From positions 5,499,318 through 5,563,317 of the forward strand of contig CAIIXF020000012.1 in assembly GCA_903813345.2 (NCBI GenBank): a stretch of 64,000 nucleotides of DNA, written 5' to 3'. A program made the position numbers and the translations under genes. Source of the stretch: Owenia fusiformis (taxonomy: Eukaryota; Annelida; Polychaeta; Sabellida; Oweniidae). The notes below the pieces were generated by a model that saw nothing but the letters and a program-made list of their open reading frames with translations, did not search any database and had not been told where the DNA came from. Below are positions 62,495 to 64,000 of this stretch, piece after piece. Numbering within the stretch: the stretch's first letter is position 1; every line of letters starts with the position of its first letter.

Positions 62495-64000
62495 ATGGAA
62501 CAAGGACTTGACCTTCCACCTCCTCCAGCTTTTGAGGACCTAACTGAGGGGGACCTGGAGAAAACAGTGTTTTTCAAGTCAGATGATATGGAAATCGATA
62601 ATCCAACAGCTGCTGATGAGACAGCACCAGTGATAGAAGATAATGCGGAACAGGAACAGTCCCCTGGGAAGGTCACCCTGGCAGAAGGAGCCAGACCCAA
62701 AATGACTGAGATTAATACTGAGCAGAGAGGGTTGCCCAGTTTATCGAGTACAGGATATTGGACAGGAGGTGTAATGTCAGAACTTGAGACACCATTTGAC
62801 CCCATCTCTAAAAGAAGAGATCCCCAAGGAAAACAAAGATTTCCTTTAACTTCTTCTGTTGTTGGCGGATCAACCAGGAGGTTTAGAGAAGAGGATCCAA
62901 GGAGACCAGACTTAAAAGTAATAGAAAGCAAGATTGAGAGAAGGATTGAGATGTTTAGTGAATCTTTGGTGGCTCAACAAAGACAGATGCAAAAATTGGC
63001 TGAAACCCAACAGAAGTGTATGAAGCAAGTATTTGAGACTCAAAGTACTCAAGTACACAACATTACTCAGATCGCAGAGCAAGTTCGACGTTGTCAGGAT
63101 CAACAAAAGACAAAACTACAAGGTATAAAGAGCCAGATAGAAACTATTCAAGAGACAATGGAGAGTTCCATCATTGAGAAAATTCAGAATAATTTTTCTT
63201 GTGAGATTGGCACTCAGGAACTCTCGAGAAAGACACCATCACATGATTACACCAGTCATATAGAGCATGTCGCCAGAATGCAGACTCCCTTGATCGAGGG
63301 TAGCCAACACCAACCTACAATGCCGACATTTACACCCGCCCCATTGGCTTCAGATGTGACAAAGCCTTGGCAGCTGCGTAGGCAAGATAAAGTTTTGCTG
63401 AGTCCCGGTTCAAATTTGATGGAGGATAAAAGCCAGGAATTCAATCAGCAGCAACCTGAAGATTTAGAGGGTTTTGGTCCAATTGGGGACAAGTCAGGGG
63501 ATGAGCATGCTGATTCCACCTCTTTTCAACGCTTTTCTCCATTCCGGAAGGAAGAGCCACTTAATCAACCTAAAGATTCACCAACGAAGAGATCTCCTAG
63601 TCCAAAGCCAGCTGGTTCAGTGGACAGATCGGAAAATGATGATAGCCTTCATGGTTCAAATCTATCAGCAGAGCTTGTCAAAATGTGCTCCAAGTTATGT
63701 GATAAGCTTGTAAAAGGAACTTCTGAACAATCCAGCAAAAGCAAAATCAAACCTGACGTTTATTCTGGAACTACACCATGGCAAGATTACAGAGCATATT
63801 TCGAGATTTGTGGGGAGGCTAATAAATGGTCGGAAGAGGAGAAGAGGAGGTTCTTAGCAACAAGTCTGAGAGGACCTGCCCAACAAATAGTGCTAGAGAT
63901 GGGACATGATTATAGCTACGATCAACTCCTCCTAGCCCTGGAGAAGCGTTTTGGCCCTGGGGGTAAAGCTGACGTCTATGAGGCAGAGTTAGTTGGCCGA
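62495..64000 (+). CDS. Gag polyprotein of the Ty3/Gypsy-type element (3' part outside window)
   Basis: Gag forms the particle that packages element RNA. From ATG 62495 the frame is open for 502 codons to the window end. Residues 1-150 are acidic, with PPPP near the start. Residues about 140-260 are coiled-coil-like (SKIERRIEMFSESLVAQQRQ). Residues 260-420 are Pro/Ser-rich and disordered. From about residue 422 comes a retrotransposon-gag core: YSGTTPWQDYRAYFEICGE, EEKRRFLATSLRGPA and LLLALEKRFGPGG. No stop is seen. Protease, RT and integrase should follow beyond the window. Confidence 0.88.
   Translation, partial: MEQGLDLPPPPAFEDLTEGDLEKTVFFKSDDMEIDNPTAADETAPVIEDNAEQEQSPGKVTLAEGARPKMTEINTEQRGLPSLSSTGYWTGGVMSELETPFDPISKRRDPQGKQRFPLTSSVVGGSTRRFREEDPRRPDLKVIESKIERRIEMFSESLVAQQRQMQKLAETQQKCMKQVFETQSTQVHNITQIAEQVRRCQDQQKTKLQGIKSQIETIQETMESSIIEKIQNNFSCEIGTQELSRKTPSHDYTSHIEHVARMQTPLIEGSQHQPTMPTFTPAPLASDVTKPWQLRRQDKVLLSPGSNLMEDKSQEFNQQQPEDLEGFGPIGDKSGDEHADSTSFQRFSPFRKEEPLNQPKDSPTKRSPSPKPAGSVDRSENDDSLHGSNLSAELVKMCSKLCDKLVKGTSEQSSKSKIKPDVYSGTTPWQDYRAYFEICGEANKWSEEEKRRFLATSLRGPAQQIVLEMGHDYSYDQLLLALEKRFGPGGKADVYEAELVGR

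Noticed and set aside
62347-62931. 194-codon minus-strand frame
   Set aside because: Antisense shadow of the gag frame starting at 62495.

Overview
The window looks like nuclear DNA of an animal, most likely a marine invertebrate. It is AT-rich and intron-dense, with GT/GC-AG introns in phase, and it is packed with metazoan transposons: Tc1/mariner-type elements, APE-type LINEs, a tRNA-derived SINE, foldback/MITE elements and a Ty3/Gypsy LTR element. Frequent catgtacatgta-like words and diverged 100-600 bp tandem repeats suggest a mollusc or other lophotrochozoan, but that is only an impression. There is no sign of bacterial or organelle DNA.

Region 1 (546-27920, + strand) is one host gene, a formin closest to the FMNL/diaphanous-related type. 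I could chain 22 exons in consistent reading phase: low-complexity N-terminus, GBD/FH3 armadillo-like region, coiled coil, a very short FH1, a full FH2, then an enormous last exon encoding a basic and then Glu/Asp-rich repetitive tail of about 980 residues. The 5' end of the gene lies before the window. Its introns hold many elements. The largest is a 6.55-kb foldback (10274-16828) with arms of about 3.2 kb. A 678-bp relative with an 8-bp target duplication lies at 6598-7275.

Region 2 (28-45 kb) is intergenic repeat territory. It holds TTAA-flanked foldbacks, a CCCGCGAAT-rich element, and a complete-looking non-LTR retrotransposon (ORF1 31044-32210, ORF2 33283-37023). ORF1 combines a coiled coil and an L1-ORF1p-like RNA-binding region with a C-terminal IMPACT/YigZ (UPF0029) domain. 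ORF2 begins with hydrophobic segments and a 2A-like GDIEPNPGP motif before its APE endonuclease and reverse transcriptase. Downstream are tandem arrays, small MITEs and a broken Cys-rich CXC-type gene (43021-44190, - strand).

Region 3 (45-58 kb) holds a 5'-truncated second LINE, a tRNA-derived SINE, an eight-copy satellite of about 175 bp, and two more deleted mariner-like elements. It also holds a possible small host gene of unknown function (exons at 57960-58175 and 58440-58651, perhaps with a first exon at 56999-57080).

Region 4 (58665-64000) is the 5' part of a Ty3/Gypsy-type LTR retrotransposon. Its 3.78-kb LTR (ends TGTAACAA...TTGTTACA) contains a 2.8-kb higher-order satellite. It is followed by a tRNA-Leu-type primer binding site and a gag frame that runs off the window.

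The most unusual items are the LINE ORF1-IMPACT fusion, the giant foldback in a formin intron, the LTR carrying a satellite, and the formin acidic tail reached only through a GC-AG splice.
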